From contig JBLIBC010000040.1 in the NCBI GenBank assembly GCA_047632015.1, positions 1 to 14,151 of the forward strand: a stretch of DNA of 14,151 nucleotides, given 5' to 3'. The position numbers and the translations under genes are program-made. Numbering within the stretch: position 1 is the stretch's first letter; every line of letters starts with the position of its first letter. Below the pieces are notes generated by a model. It saw only the letters and a program-made list of their open reading frames with translations. It made no database searches and had not been told where the DNA came from. This document shows positions 7,250 to 14,151 of the stretch, piece by piece. Source of the stretch: JBLIAZ01 sp047632015. Its GTDB lineage: Bacteria; Bacteroidota; Bacteroidia; Flavobacteriales_C; GCA-002722245.

Positions 7250-8419
7250 TTAATTATTGATTACTCCAGAACCTATGAGTTTCTCATCGCTGTACCATGC
7301 AGCAAACTGTCCTGCCGCAATGCTTTTTTGGGCTTGTTCAAAAATTAAGTGCAAACCATCTTTTTGCTGATACAGAGTGACTTTTGTAAGTGGTTGACGA
7401 TAGCGAATTCTTGCCATGTACTCTTTTTTATCACCTATCGCAAGCTTAAAGTCTTCACTTAACCAATGGATTTCATCATTTTGAATTAATAAGCCTTTAC
7501 GAAGTAATCCTGGATGATTTTTTCCTTCACCAACGTACAAGATGTTTTCATTTACGTCTGTTGCTATAACGAATAATGGTTCAACTTTACCTCCTACGCC
7601 AATTCCTTTTCGTTGACCAATTGTAAAATAATGTGCCCCAATATGGGTTCCAATTACCTTCCCGTCAGATTTCTGATAGGAGTGAGGTAATACTTGATTT
7701 TCAATGGAGTCAGCTGGCTCGTTGTAATTTGAAAATGAAGACGGGATTTCGATAATATCTCCTTTTTTTGCAGCGAGTTTTTGCTGTAAAAATTCTGGCA
7801 AATGTACTTTTCCTATGAAACATAGACCTTGAGAATCTTTTTTGTCCGCTGTAATAAACCCTTTATCTGAGGCTATTTTTCGAACTTCACTTTTTTGTAA
7901 TTCACCAATAGGGAACAAGGCTTTGGATAGCTGATATTGATTCAATTGACACAAAAAGTAACTTTGATCTTTACCTTTGTCCAGGCCAGCTAAAAGTTGA
8001 TGTTGCGTTTTGCCATCAACTTCAATGGTTTCTTTTCGGCAATAATGTCCTGTAGCAACATATTCAGCACCAAGTTCCAATGCTTTGTCCAAAAAAACAT
8101 CAAATTTTATTTCACGGTTACAAAGCACATCAGGGTTTGGGGTTCGGCCTTTTTTATATTCAGAAAACATGTAGTCGACGATCCTTTCTTTGTATAACTC
8201 AGAGAAATCAATTACCTGAAAGGGAATATTTAGCTTTTCAGCAACCAACAAAGCATCAGTAGAATCTTCAACCCAAGGGCATTCGGCCTCTAAGGTTACT
8301 GATGCATCGTCCCAATTCCTCATGAACAATGCAATGACTTCGTGGCCTTGTTCAATTAATAACTGTGCTGCTACACTAGAATCGACTCCTCCGCTTAAAC
8401 CTACAACTACCTTCGCCAT
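7250..8419 (-). CDS. mnmA: tRNA-specific 2-thiouridylase MnmA
   Basis: MnmA thiolates U34 in the wobble position of Lys, Glu and Gln tRNAs, using ATP and a sulfur relay. The 389-residue length is normal. The N-terminal PP-loop SGGVDSS (9-15) binds ATP; NPDVLCNREIKF carries Cys100 and DSQGLCFIG carries the catalytic persulfide Cys200, equivalent to the Cys pair of the E. coli enzyme. GHYCRK and DKGKDQSYFL are further family motifs for tRNA and ATP handling, and the C-terminal beta-barrel includes FTIGQRKGIG. The start ATG overlaps the stop of the AI-2E family gene as TAATG, so the two are translationally coupled. It is the last gene of the rng-recX unit. Confidence 0.97.
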   Translation of the reverse strand: MAKVVVGLSGGVDSSVAAQLLIEQGHEVIALFMRNWDDASVTLEAECPWVEDSTDALLVAEKLNIPFQVIDFSELYKERIVDYMFSEYKKGRTPNPDVLCNREIKFDVFLDKALELGAEYVATGHYCRKETIEVDGKTQHQLLAGLDKGKDQSYFLCQLNQYQLSKALFPIGELQKSEVRKIASDKGFITADKKDSQGLCFIGKVHLPEFLQQKLAAKKGDIIEIPSSFSNYNEPADSIENQVLPHSYQKSDGKVIGTHIGAHYFTIGQRKGIGVGGKVEPLFVIATDVNENILYVGEGKNHPGLLRKGLLIQNDEIHWLSEDFKLAIGDKKEYMARIRYRQPLTKVTLYQQKDGLHLIFEQAQKSIAAGQFAAWYSDEKLIGSGVINN

Positions 8420-9519
8420 TAGTCGCTGATCTTGGTTTGGTACACTTTATTCAAGAACTTGGAGTTTTTCCGAATTTCACCAAGTACAATCTTAACGACG
8501 CTCCACACTGGAATTGCGAGTATTAATCCCACAACACCCCATAGATTCCCAAATACCATTACAATCAAAAATATTTCTAATGGATGGGCATTTACACTTT
8601 TACCATATATGTATGGTTGAAATAATATATTGTCCAATAATTGAACTACTATAAACACCACAAACGCTTTTCCTAGTATTGGAAAAATCGTTTCAATGCA
8701 GTCGGGAGTCCCTGAGCAATAAGTGAAACTAATGATGGTCAGACCAAAAATAATTCCAATCATTGGGCCTAAATAAGGGATGACATTAAAGACAGCGGCT
8801 ATTATTGCGATAATAATAAAGTACTTAATGTCCACCAAGAAAAGTCCAATACTTAAACACAAAAACACTGCTAGGACTTCAATACATATTCCAATAAAAT
8901 AGCGTGTTAGCTTAGTTTTTATTTGCGGAAGAATACTTGGAGCTTCTTCCCTGTATCTGCTAGGGATAATGGTTTTCGCTTTTTCAAAAAACATTTTTCC
9001 ATCTTTCAAAAAGAAAAAGGTGATGAATGATAAAGCAAAAAAGTACATTAAGAAATTCCCCGTGAGATTAGTAATTGAGTTTATCCAGCGAGAAAAGCTT
9101 GTGAAATTTACAATGCTTACAATTTTTTCACGAGCATATTGTTCCACGGAAAAATGCTTGCTGGTGTATTCAAAAATTAAACTTTCCACTTTGTCAATAG
9201 GCTCTTGTGTCCTAGCAAGTAATTCATTGGGTTTAATGGTGGACAAATATTGAGCTTCTTTACTCAAAAAAGGAAGTACAACTAGCAGAGCAATAGTGAC
9301 AACCGTGTAAAAGCTTGTCAATGTTAAAAATGAAGCTAGTCCTTTTCCGACTTTAAACTTTTTAATTTTAATTTTTTGAAAAAGTTTCACAAGAGGTGAA
9401 CCCACTGTAGCAAAAACAGCACTGACGGCTATGTAAACAAAGACGCTGTTGAATAAGAAAAATAGCGCTACAAAAAGCAGTATGGTAAAGGTGGCAATTA
9501 ATATTTCGTTTTTGCTCAT
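8419..9519 (-). CDS. AI-2E family transporter (PerM/TqsA-like membrane protein)
   Basis: This 366-residue polytopic membrane protein has about 7-8 hydrophobic segments: a pair near the N-terminus (about 8-45), one at about 60-88, then a soluble stretch (about 90-150), followed by segments at about 155-172, 210-265, 285-300 and 315-350. The C-terminal motif VNAHPLEIF followed by GNLWGVVGLILAIPVWSVVK is diagnostic of the family. Members have been linked to autoinducer-2 export, Na+/H+ antiport or general permease functions, so the substrate cannot be named. It lies 47 nt after recX and overlaps mnmA by 1 nt (TAATG). The functional link with its RNA-related neighbours is unclear. Confidence 0.92.
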   Translation of the reverse strand: MSKNEILIATFTILLFVALFFLFNSVFVYIAVSAVFATVGSPLVKLFQKIKIKKFKVGKGLASFLTLTSFYTVVTIALLVVLPFLSKEAQYLSTIKPNELLARTQEPIDKVESLIFEYTSKHFSVEQYAREKIVSIVNFTSFSRWINSITNLTGNFLMYFFALSFITFFFLKDGKMFFEKAKTIIPSRYREEAPSILPQIKTKLTRYFIGICIEVLAVFLCLSIGLFLVDIKYFIIIAIIAAVFNVIPYLGPMIGIIFGLTIISFTYCSGTPDCIETIFPILGKAFVVFIVVQLLDNILFQPYIYGKSVNAHPLEIFLIVMVFGNLWGVVGLILAIPVWSVVKIVLGEIRKNSKFLNKVYQTKISD

Positions 9520-9566
9520 AATTCAAGGAATTTATGATTGAATTCAGGTTTTAACAAAAGTAACAA

Positions 9567-10016
9567 TTAAGCTGACGCTATGCACTCCCAAACTAAATTT
9601 GATTCGTATCCTTTGTTGTACAGGAAGTTAACAATTTTGTTTTTATTGACGACATTTGTGCTGTTGCCTAATTGCTTTCCTTTTTTATTAATGAGTTTTT
9701 GGATAGTCATCAGATAATCTTCCTCTCTGATTTCAAGCATTCCTTTTTTAATACAGTATTCGGAAATTTTTCTTTGCTTAAGTTCCATTCTAATCCTTAC
9801 GCGCCCCCAGTCCTTATAATAAAATTTGCCACGAGCATAGCTGGTGGCAAATCTTTCTTCATTTAAAAAATTGTCTTCAATTAAGTCGCTAATAATGCTT
9901 TCAATGGATTCGTGCGGTGCTCCAATGTCATACAGTTTGTTTCTTACTTCCTGTTGACACCTATCTTGGTACACACAATATTTCATCGCCTTATTAAAGG
10001 CCTCTCCATGAGTCAC
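9567..10016 (-). CDS. recX: Regulatory protein RecX
   Basis: RecX is a small helical protein that modulates RecA filaments in recombination and the SOS response. The 149-residue sequence shows the family's tandem three-helix repeats: YCVYQDRCQQEVRNKL (repeat 1), then IISDLIEDNFLNEERFATSY, RGKFYYKDWGRVRIRMELKQR (repeat 2) and a third, more diverged helical repeat ending NFLYNKGYESNLVWECI. The chosen start is a GTG at 10014-10016, one base after the rng stop; it gives the expected N-terminus before the first helix. The next in-frame ATG (9984-9986) would cut into that helix. Rng and recX are therefore tightly coupled. No recA is in the window. Confidence 0.9.
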   Translation of the reverse strand: MTHGEAFNKAMKYCVYQDRCQQEVRNKLYDIGAPHESIESIISDLIEDNFLNEERFATSYARGKFYYKDWGRVRIRMELKQRKISEYCIKKGMLEIREEDYLMTIQKLINKKGKQLGNSTNVVNKNKIVNFLYNKGYESNLVWECIASA

Positions 10017-10017
10017 C

Positions 10018-11562
10018 TTATAAATTTAATTCTTGTCCTTTCATATTGTATACATGATGCTCAAGTATGTCATTGTCATACAGCGCAAGGATTTCGATTT
10101 TAATACCGTATTTCTTTTGCCATTTATACCTCAGTGAAAAGATTCCTTTGGTCATATATGCAGCTAAAAAAGGGTGTAATCCAACACTAATCTTTTTTTC
10201 TTTGCTGTTGTCAATGGTTGAAATTTTACTTTCGAGTATGTCAATGTGGTTAATCGTAGCTTCTACTTTTCCTGTTCCTGAACATGATGGACATTCTTCT
10301 GTATTCACCATTTTTGTCACAGGACGAACTCTTTGTCTCGTGATCTCAATTAACCCAAACTTACTTGGAGGAGTGACGCTGTGTTTTGCACGATCATCCT
10401 TCATAAATTCCTTCATTTTTTGAAACAAAAGCTTACGATTCGCAGAGCTTTTCATATCAATGAAATCCACCACAATAATCCCACCCATGTCTCTTAAGCG
10501 AAGTTGTCTTGCAATTTCCTCTGCTGAGTCAAGGTTTACAGCCAAAGCATTTTCTTCCTGACTTTTCCCTTTTTGACTTCTGTTCCCACTGTTTACATCA
10601 ATTACATGACATGCTTCAGTGTGCTCAATGACCAAGTATATGCCGTTAGAAAGCGTCGCTGTTTTTCCAAACGAATTTTTAATTTGTTTGGAAATTTTAT
10701 TTTTTTCAAAAATTGGTAATTTGCCATCGTAATACTCTACAATTTTAGCTTTTTCAGGAGCCACTTGTTGTAAGTATTCTTTTATTTCATCGTACAAACT
10801 GGGGTCGTCTACAGCGATTCGTTCGAAAGAACTATTAACAATATCCCTTACTATGGTGGAGGTTCTACTCAACTCGCCAAGAACTCTGTCTTTAGGTTTT
10901 GCCGACTTTAAATTACCATATAATACTTTCCATTTTTTGAGTAAATCGTTTAAATCAGCTTCTAGCTCAGATGCTTTTTGATCTACCGCATTTGTTCGAA
11001 CAATTACACCAAAATTCTTTGGTTTAATACCTCTTAAAAGCTTTTTAAGACGCTCCTTTTCCTTGATTCTTGGAATTTTTTGCGAAATTGAAACCCTGTC
11101 CGAAAATGGGACAAGTACTAAAAATCTTCCCGCAAGGGAGATTTCAGTTCCGATTCTTGGTCCTTTAGTAGATATTGGTTCTTTGGCAACTTGTACCACC
11201 AATTCTTGACCACTTTTTACTAAGGTGTCAATAGACCCTTCTTTAGTAATGTCTTTATCTCTTTTGAAATATAAAAGATTAGACGTTTTTTCTTTGCCGT
11301 TCCTAGTGTTGTGTACATATTTATTTAAGGAAGTAAACTGTGGACCTAAATCAAAGTAGTGTAGGAATGCATCTTTTTCATATCCTACATCTACAAATGC
11401 TGCATTTAATCCTGGAAGTACTTTTCTTACCTTTCCTAGGTAAATATCTCCAACAACATATTTAGTGTTTTTAGGCTCCTTTTGGAGCTCAACAAGCTTT
11501 TTATCCTTAAGTAAAGCAATTACAACATCAGTCGGCGTTGAACTAATTATTAATTCGTGCAC
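10018..11562 (-). CDS. rng: Ribonuclease G/E family endoribonuclease
   Basis: RNase G/E cleaves single-stranded AU-rich RNA, acting in rRNA 5' maturation and mRNA decay. At 514 residues this is the short, RNase G-like form without the long RNase E scaffold tail. An S1 domain covers about 35-130 (VGDIYLGKV, GLNAAFVDVGYEKDAFLH). The DNase I-like catalytic core has the Mg2+ ligands Asp322 (VIDVNSG) and Asp366 (VVDFIDM), and the zinc-link motif CPSCSGTG (Cys424, Cys427) mediates dimerisation. The start is a GTG at 11560-11562; no in-frame ATG lies closer to the S1 domain. The leader between the upstream hairpin and this start (11563-11761) contains a small stem ATTGC/GCAAT (11595-11610) but no convincing promoter match. 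It heads the rng-recX-AI-2E-mnmA unit. Confidence 0.96.
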   Translation of the reverse strand: MHELIISSTPTDVVIALLKDKKLVELQKEPKNTKYVVGDIYLGKVRKVLPGLNAAFVDVGYEKDAFLHYFDLGPQFTSLNKYVHNTRNGKEKTSNLLYFKRDKDITKEGSIDTLVKSGQELVVQVAKEPISTKGPRIGTEISLAGRFLVLVPFSDRVSISQKIPRIKEKERLKKLLRGIKPKNFGVIVRTNAVDQKASELEADLNDLLKKWKVLYGNLKSAKPKDRVLGELSRTSTIVRDIVNSSFERIAVDDPSLYDEIKEYLQQVAPEKAKIVEYYDGKLPIFEKNKISKQIKNSFGKTATLSNGIYLVIEHTEACHVIDVNSGNRSQKGKSQEENALAVNLDSAEEIARQLRLRDMGGIIVVDFIDMKSSANRKLLFQKMKEFMKDDRAKHSVTPPSKFGLIEITRQRVRPVTKMVNTEECPSCSGTGKVEATINHIDILESKISTIDNSKEKKISVGLHPFLAAYMTKGIFSLRYKWQKKYGIKIEILALYDNDILEHHVYNMKGQELNL

Positions 11563-11761
11563 GCTTTTCTATTTAAATGTGAGAAGCCAACACAATTGCA
11601 TCTTCGCAATAGTATTTAGCTTCGTAATTGAAACTTAAACCCTAAGTGATAGTTATGAATGACTTCAATAAAACAAGCAATGAAGTATTGTCCTTCTTAG
11701 AAGAGACCCAAACATTATCAGTAGTCAAATGACTGATATATCAAAGGGTTAGTGTTAAACC

Positions 11762-11796
11762 CATAAACTCAAAGTCTTGTGAACTTTGAGTTTATG
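11762..11796 (-). terminator. Perfect 14-bp stem-loop after the small ribosomal protein gene
   Basis: CATAAACTCAAAGT (11762-11775) and its exact reverse complement (11783-11796) flank a 7-nt loop. The hairpin begins 16 nt after the stop of the 30-residue basic protein gene and precedes rng, so it probably ends the HU-TPR-ribosomal protein operon or partly attenuates read-through into rng. The minus strand after the hairpin is not a clean U tract (it continues GGGTTTAACAC), so termination is inferred from position and symmetry. A second small stem GGGTT/AACCC (11746-11762) touches it. Confidence 0.6.
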
Positions 11797-11812
11797 AACT
11801 AAAAGAAGCTAC

Positions 11813-11905
11813 TTACTTCTTCTTTTTATGTCTGTTTTTTCTTAGACGCTTTTTCCTTTTGTGGGTAGCCATCTTATGTCTTTTTCTCTTTTTTCCGCTT
11901 GGCAT
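11813..11905 (-). CDS. Small basic ribosomal protein, AURKAIP1/COX24 domain (mS38/bS22-like)
   Basis: This 30-residue gene is easy to miss because of its size. The product begins MPSGKKRKRHKMATHKRKK and continues RLRKNRHKKKK; about two thirds of the residues are Lys, Arg or His and there is no acidic residue. This matches the short conserved domain of mitochondrial mS38 (AURKAIP1/COX24) and the small bacterial proteins annotated by that domain name; the mycobacterial counterpart bS22 is bound to the small ribosomal subunit. I infer a rRNA-binding role here. It starts 24 nt after the TPR gene with an A-rich leader and is followed by a strong stem-loop. A start at the internal ATG (residue 12) is possible but would lose the conserved PSGKKRKRHK segment. 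Confidence 0.87.
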   Translation of the reverse strand: MPSGKKRKRHKMATHKRKKRLRKNRHKKKK

Positions 11906-11929
11906 AGCTTTATTTTTTTTAGTTTATAT

Positions 11930-12424
11930 CTATTTTTTTAATGTCTTTATTCTCTGTCTAACGTCCTCAATTATAATTGAATCGGTGTTAAAGTTAATAA
12001 AAGTTTGATAAGCATTAACAGCTTTATCAGAGTTCTTATTTAATTCGTAAGCTTGAGCCAACATATACCAGTACTGAGCAGCTTCTGGATTAACCTCCGT
12101 AAGCTTTACAAAACGTGAAATTGCTTTTTCAAACTGTCCCGATTTTATTGAAAAGTCTCCTAAATAAAAAAGGGCTTGTTCGTGGTTAGGGCTGTCTGCT
12201 ATCACTTCCTTAAGAAGTCCAATCCCTTCCATCGGAGTTCCACTTTCGCCTTGCATTATTTTTAATGCTTTCTCAATTTTTTCCTCATTACTTAAATTGC
12301 TTTCCGATGGACTTTCTTCTTTAAGTTCAATCGTGCGGAAATCAGCATTTGGAGTGGGTAAAATATATAAAAGAACAACTGTCGATAGGGCGCCTACAAT
12401 TAGTATAACTTGTTTCCATCCCAT
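11930..12424 (-). CDS. Membrane-anchored tetratricopeptide repeat protein
   Basis: This 164-residue protein has an N-terminal transmembrane segment (about 5-22, QVILIVGALSTVVLLYIL) after a single Lys, then an acidic/Ser-rich linker (about 30-45) and a helical region with TPR repeats: SPNHEQALFYLGDFSIKSGQF (about 78-98), NPEAAQYWYMLAQAYELNKN (about 111-130) and a partial third ending near the C-terminus. TPRs mediate protein-protein contacts; the topology suggests a periplasm-facing or signal-anchored adaptor. The partner is unknown. It is 11 nt after the HU gene and 24 nt before the small ribosomal protein gene, so it is in the same operon. From memory, a similar TPR protein often accompanies HU and rng in Bacteroidota. 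Confidence 0.88.
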   Translation of the reverse strand: MGWKQVILIVGALSTVVLLYILPTPNADFRTIELKEESPSESNLSNEEKIEKALKIMQGESGTPMEGIGLLKEVIADSPNHEQALFYLGDFSIKSGQFEKAISRFVKLTEVNPEAAQYWYMLAQAYELNKNSDKAVNAYQTFINFNTDSIIIEDVRQRIKTLKK

Positions 12425-12435
12425 ATCAGATCAAA

Positions 12436-12720
12436 CTACTTAATTTTACTTTTTACTTTTTCTGTAAAAGTTTTTGCTGGCTTAAAGGAAGGTACGTGGT
12501 GAGCTGGTATAATGATAGTAGTATTTTTCGAAATATTTCTACCAGTTTTTTCAGCTCTCTTTTTAACAACAAAACTTCCAAATCCCCTCAAATAAACGTT
12601 TTCACCTTCCGATAAAGACACTTTAATTGATTTCATGAAAGCCTCTACTGTTGCTTGTACGGCTACTTTCTCGATTCCTGTTCTGTCGGAAATTTGACTA
12701 ACGATGTCTGCTTTTGTCAT
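12436..12720 (-). CDS. HU family DNA-binding protein
   Basis: HU-type proteins are small dimeric nucleoid proteins that bend DNA. With the ATG at 12718-12720 the protein is 94 residues: TKADIVSQISDRTG (helix 1), a second helix to about residue 38, then VYLRGFGSFVVKKR and the DNA-gripping arm TGRNISKNTTIIIPAHHVPSFKPAKTF, ending in a basic helix. An upstream in-frame ATG at 12798 would add 26 residues that match no HU sequence and would place the promoter (12757-12786) inside the gene, so the shorter start is right. There is no Shine-Dalgarno sequence; the leader is A/T-rich. It heads the HU-TPR-small ribosomal protein operon and is divergent from mutY. Confidence 0.95.
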   Translation of the reverse strand: MTKADIVSQISDRTGIEKVAVQATVEAFMKSIKVSLSEGENVYLRGFGSFVVKKRAEKTGRNISKNTTIIIPAHHVPSFKPAKTFTEKVKSKIK

Positions 12721-12756
12721 ATTATTTTTATTTATAGAATGGTCGTTTTCGGGCTG

Positions 12757-12786
12757 CAAATTTAGCTCTTTATATTCGATAACAAA
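12757..12786 (-). promoter_or_regulatory. Bacteroidota-type sigma-A promoter for the HU operon
   Basis: On the minus strand TAAATTTG (12757-12764) is an exact TAnnTTTG -7 element, preceded by TTTG (12783-12786) after 18 nt, an excellent match to the Bacteroidota housekeeping promoter. Transcription would start near 12750, giving a leader of about 30 nt before the HU ATG at 12720. On the other strand, TAATTTCG (12849-12856) is a one-mismatch -7 candidate for mutY, but I see no -33 partner at the right distance. Confidence 0.7.
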
Positions 12787-12891
12787 AACTTTATTCAAAA
12801 AAATGCAAGACTTTTTTTACGGAAACTGCTGGGGTTCAAAAATTAACGATAATTTCGATACAAAAATGTTGTTTCTAGTAGATTCTAATTC

Positions 12892-13926
12892 ATGGTAAAT
12901 TTTTCAGATTCATTAATTTTTTGGTACAAAGAACATAAACGAGATTTACCGTGGAGACATACTAAAGATCCGTACAAAATTTGGTTGTCAGAAATCATGT
13001 TGCAACAAACTCGTGTGGAACAAGGATTACCATATTACATTAAGTTTTTAAAATTATTCCCTAACGTTTTTGACTTAGCTTCAGCCTCTGAACAGCAAGT
13101 ATTGAATGCTTGGAAAGGCTTAGGGTATTATTCTAGAGCAAGAAGGCTACATGCTACCTCAAAAATTGTTGTAAATCAAAATCAAGGATTGTTTCCAGAA
13201 ACGTTTGTAGCTTTAAATGAACTTCCTGGAGTAGGTGAATACACAGGTGCTGCGATTGCAAGTTTCTGCTACAAAGAAGTAGTACCTGTAGTAGATGGTA
13301 ACGTTTACAGGGTTTTGTCCCGACTGTTTAACATAGAAGATCCCATTGATGTTGGGAAATCAAAAAAAATATTTTTTGACCTGGCTTCAGAATTAATTGA
13401 CGAAAAGCAGCCAGACACTTTTAATCAAGCAATTATGGAGTTTGGAGCATTGCAATGTGTTCCTAAAAACCCAAATTGCGATCAGTGTCCATTTATGGAA
13501 ATTTGTGAAGCTTTTCATTTGAACAAAGTCACAGAACTTCCTGTCAAAAGCAGGAAGATAAAAAGAAGGTCTCGATACTTCACGTATTTAGTCGTGGAAA
13601 AAGACGGTAAATACCTCACTACTCAAAGACCAGAAAAAGGAATTTGGGCTAACATGATGGAGTTTCCAATGGTAGAGACAGATAAAAAAGTAAATAATTT
13701 TGAACAATTTGAACAATCGAAGTTAAATGATTTTCCTTTCGAATTTGAAACTTATTCAACCACTGAGTACAGAAAACATATCCTTACTCACCAAGACATT
13801 CACTATGTTTTTTGGAGTGTAAAATTGAAAGGAAATACCATGGATCAATATCAATTTATTGAAAGAAGGGAATTAAACAACATGCCATTCCCTAAATTGT
13901 TAGAAAATTTCATTTCAAATCTTTAG
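12892..13926 (+). CDS. mutY: A/G-specific adenine DNA glycosylase MutY
   Basis: MutY removes adenine mispaired with 8-oxoguanine and so prevents G:C to T:A changes. The 344 residues show the whole family plan: catalytic Glu34 in SEIMLQQTR, the helix-hairpin-helix LPGVGEYTGAAI (about 111-122), catalytic Asp135 in VVDGNVYR, and a [4Fe-4S] loop with Cys189, 196, 199 and 205 (spacing C-x6-C-x2-C-x5-C). The C-terminal part (about 225-344) is the NUDIX-like 8-oxoG recognition domain, with KHILTHQD at the position of the recognition loop. It is divergent from the HU gene and is followed after 44 nt by ssb, likely in one transcript. Confidence 0.97.
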   Translation: MVNFSDSLIFWYKEHKRDLPWRHTKDPYKIWLSEIMLQQTRVEQGLPYYIKFLKLFPNVFDLASASEQQVLNAWKGLGYYSRARRLHATSKIVVNQNQGLFPETFVALNELPGVGEYTGAAIASFCYKEVVPVVDGNVYRVLSRLFNIEDPIDVGKSKKIFFDLASELIDEKQPDTFNQAIMEFGALQCVPKNPNCDQCPFMEICEAFHLNKVTELPVKSRKIKRRSRYFTYLVVEKDGKYLTTQRPEKGIWANMMEFPMVETDKKVNNFEQFEQSKLNDFPFEFETYSTTEYRKHILTHQDIHYVFWSVKLKGNTMDQYQFIERRELNNMPFPKLLENFISNL

Positions 13927-13970
13927 AACTATTCATACCTTAGTAACATAGTAATTAGATATCGTACATT

Positions 13971-14151
13971 ATGGCAGGAGTAAACAAAGTAATTTTAGTT
14001 GGCAACATAGGGAAAGACCCTGAGGTTAGGTACTTGGACGGTGGAGTTGCAGTGGCGAATTTTCCTTTAGCTACTTCCGAAACATACAAAAATAAAACAG
14101 GAAACAGAGTAGAGCAAACCGAATGGCATAACATTGTTCTGTGGAGAGGAT
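13971..14151 (+). CDS. ssb: Single-stranded DNA-binding protein, 3' end beyond the window
   Basis: Sixty residues are visible, starting MAGVNKVILVGNIGKDPEVR, the hallmark N-terminus of SSB, then VAVANFPLATSETYKNKTG and TEWHNIVLWRG, which are the OB-fold strands with the aromatic ssDNA-stacking residues (including the Trp of TEWH). SSB coats ssDNA in replication, recombination and repair. It lies 44 nt downstream of mutY on the same strand. The acidic C-terminal tail that docks partner proteins is outside the window. From memory, gldE and gldD often follow ssb in gliding flavobacteria. Confidence 0.96.
   Translation, partial: MAGVNKVILVGNIGKDPEVRYLDGGVAVANFPLATSETYKNKTGNRVEQTEWHNIVLWRG

Noticed and set aside
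8969..9253. A 94-codon plus-strand open frame inside the AI-2E gene
   Set aside because: It is antisense to a clear membrane-protein gene, and its Lys/Phe-rich composition reflects the reversed hydrophobic codons.
10067..10423. A 118-codon plus-strand open frame inside rng
   Set aside because: It is fully antisense to conserved RNase G sequence, including the zinc-link, and its product has no recognisable domain; it is a shadow frame.
11571..11680. Possible rng promoter (TACTATTG with TTTA 21 nt upstream)
   Set aside because: Both elements deviate from TTTG / TAnnTTTG, and similar matches occur by chance in this composition.
11655..11732. A 25-codon plus-strand frame (MNDFNKTSNEVLSFLEE...) in the gap upstream of rng
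   Set aside because: It is short, has no recognisable homology or promoter, and lies antisense to the rng leader; such a frame is expected by chance.
12799..12891. Possible mutY promoter around TAATTTCG (12849-12856)
   Set aside because: It has one mismatch in the -7 element and no TTG/TTTG at 17-23 nt upstream; not enough to report as a feature.

Overview
The window is AT-rich DNA from a Bacteroidota genome, most likely a member of the Flavobacteriales. Four things support this. There is a secreted protein with a C-terminal type IX secretion (T9SS) sorting domain. Two promoters match the Bacteroidota TTTG/TTG-N18-20-TAnnTTTG pattern almost perfectly. The leaders are A/T-rich and lack Shine-Dalgarno sequences. 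The gene order rng / HU / mutY / ssb is, from memory, common in flavobacteria, where gldE and gldD often follow ssb. Family-level placement is inference.

Layout. Positions 1-2508 (+) hold uvrA without its 5' end. It converges on a minus-strand gene for a T9SS-exported protein (2654-3586), which has its own promoter and a hairpin upstream that probably ends the preceding operon. Positions 3705-7178 (-) hold a tight three-gene cassette, transcribed in this order: a sterol-desaturase/fatty-acid-hydroxylase family membrane enzyme, a large ketosynthase III whose C-terminus looks like a heme-oxygenase-fold diiron domain, and a conserved protein of unknown function. Gaps are 5 and 4 bases. Positions 7250-11562 (-) hold rng-recX-(AI-2E transporter)-mnmA with gaps of 1, 47 and -1 bases, which are RNA and tRNA maintenance genes plus a membrane protein. 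Positions 11813-12720 (-) hold an HU-type DNA-binding protein, a membrane-anchored TPR protein and a 30-residue, extremely basic ribosomal protein of the AURKAIP1/COX24 (mS38/bS22-like) family, closed by a 14-bp perfect hairpin. From the divergent region at 12721-12891, mutY runs rightward, followed by ssb, which is cut by the window end.

Most of the window is housekeeping: DNA repair (uvrA, mutY, ssb, recX), RNA processing and tRNA modification (rng, mnmA), nucleoid and ribosome. The accessory and most interesting part is the cassette at 3705-7178. It combines a condensing enzyme of the StlD/DarB type with at least two predicted non-heme-iron oxygenase modules and looks like a small biosynthetic locus for a modified acyl or polyketide-like lipid. 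Its product cannot be read from the sequence. No IS elements, CRISPR arrays, tRNA or rRNA genes were seen, and no stretch over 300 bases lacks a gene.
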